A stretch of DNA of 64,000 nucleotides from Oceanidesulfovibrio indonesiensis (GTDB lineage: Bacteria > Desulfobacterota > Desulfovibrionia > Desulfovibrionales > Desulfovibrionaceae), in NCBI RefSeq assembly GCF_007625075.1, contig NZ_QMIE01000001.1, positions 124,001-188,000 of the forward strand, written 5' to 3'. The translations under genes were made by a program, and so were the position numbers. The notes below the pieces were generated by a model. It was not told the DNA's origin. It searched no databases and saw nothing but the letters and a program-made list of their open reading frames with translations. Shown here piece by piece: positions 63,577 through 64,000 of this stretch; the first letter of the stretch is position 1, and the number at the start of each line of letters is the position of its first letter.

Positions 63577-64000
63577 ATGATAGCCTATCTGGAAGGACGA
63601 CTTCTCGACACAAGCGAAAACTCCCTGGTCATCGTCACCGAGGGCGGGGTGGGGTACGAGCTGTACGCCCCGGTGCCGCTCCTTTCCCGTTTGCCCGCGC
63701 GGGGCGAACATCTCAACATGCACGTGCAGACCATCGTGCGCGAGGACGCCATCGAGCTGTACGGGTTCGAGGACCGGGAGTCGCGCAAGCTTTTCGCTCT
63801 GCTCATCTCCATCTCCAAGCTCGGCCCCAAGACCGGTCTCGCCATACTCTCCATGTTTTCGCCGGACGACCTGCGGCGCATTGTGGCGGATGAGGACGTG
63901 ACGGCGCTCACTCGCGTGCCGGGCATCGGCAAGAAGACCGGACAACACATCTTTCTGGAGCTCAAGTACAAGCTCAAGGACACGGTGGGCGACCTGCACC
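63577..64000 (+). CDS. ruvA: Holliday junction branch migration protein RuvA (cut by window edge)
   Basis: The first 141 residues are visible. RuvA tetramers hold the four-way junction for RuvB. The OB-fold N-terminus is MIAYLEGRLLDTSENSLVIV with GGVGYELYAPVPLL, followed by REDAIELYGFEDRESRKLFALLI (core LYGFEDRESRKLF) and the helix-hairpin-helix motifs KLGPKTGLAIL and VPGIGKKTGQHI that contact DNA. The start is the ATG at 63577, 74 bp after ruvC; the ribosome site is weak. The gene runs off the right end; ruvB is presumably next. Confidence 0.95.
   Translation, partial: MIAYLEGRLLDTSENSLVIVTEGGVGYELYAPVPLLSRLPARGEHLNMHVQTIVREDAIELYGFEDRESRKLFALLISISKLGPKTGLAILSMFSPDDLRRIVADEDVTALTRVPGIGKKTGQHIFLELKYKLKDTVGDLH

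Overview
The window is GC-rich bacterial chromosome. Gene content and order suggest a Desulfovibrionaceae-type sulfate reducer (former Desulfovibrio, Desulfobacterota): a ddl-less dcw cluster, a DRTGG-domain phosphotransacetylase-like protein beside an ADP-forming acetyl-CoA synthetase, a sigma-54 promoter in front of flagellin, and chained-hairpin repeats between genes. There is no 16S rRNA gene here, so the placement is inference.

Layout. 1-1.8 kb: a Cys-rich protein fragment, shikimate kinase and the rplM-rpsI operon with a near-consensus promoter. 2-7.5 kb: a SPOR lipoprotein, an HD hydrolase, a molybdopterin oxidoreductase and a LysE-type exporter. 7.7-9.3 kb: a visibly AT-richer two-gene island (secreted protein plus a protein with a phage-head-like Cys/His motif) next to a 126-bp structured repeat. 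9.4-11 kb: an unknown protein and an HD-GYP phosphodiesterase. 11.35-28.7 kb: a complete division and cell wall (dcw) cluster, mraZ-rsmH-ftsL-ftsI-murE-murF-mraY-murD-ftsW-murG-murC-murB-ftsQ-ftsA-ftsZ, tightly packed and headed by MraZ-box repeats. 28.9-33.7 kb: a TspO-like membrane protein, a tandem DUF1566 protein, a small membrane protein with a ferric-reductase-like flavocytochrome, and YceI. 33.9-38 kb: acetate/acyl-CoA metabolism and RNase III.

38-53 kb is a long minus-strand motility region. In transcription order it holds dtd, an RsbU-like phosphatase, an RsbW-like kinase, an RsbV-like STAS protein, fapA, motA, motB, two glycosyltransferases, fliK, flgD, flgE and flagellin. The partner-switching trio is translationally coupled to the stator genes, and two sigma-54 promoters (fliK and flagellin) are readable. 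The glycosyltransferases could modify flagellin or surface glycans.

53.3-59.2 kb: a stand-alone GntR DNA-binding domain followed by gnd-zwf-tkt-tal, a compact oxidative and non-oxidative pentose phosphate operon ending at a strong terminator. Then come tRNA-Ala(CGC) with its own promoter and terminator, a second CgeB-like glycosyltransferase, rlmE, a YebC-family regulator, ruvC and the start of ruvA at the window edge.

Most interesting observations: two inverted copies of a ~125-bp element with 14-bp terminal inverted repeats, 36 kb apart; the AT-rich island with the MuF-like motif; two FtsZ C-terminal-peptide motifs in one FtsZ; a Cys in place of the usual catalytic Ser in MurB; partner-switching genes fused into a stator operon; and a palindromic repeat separating motA from motB. 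No CRISPR array, complete insertion sequence or obvious new defence system was seen.
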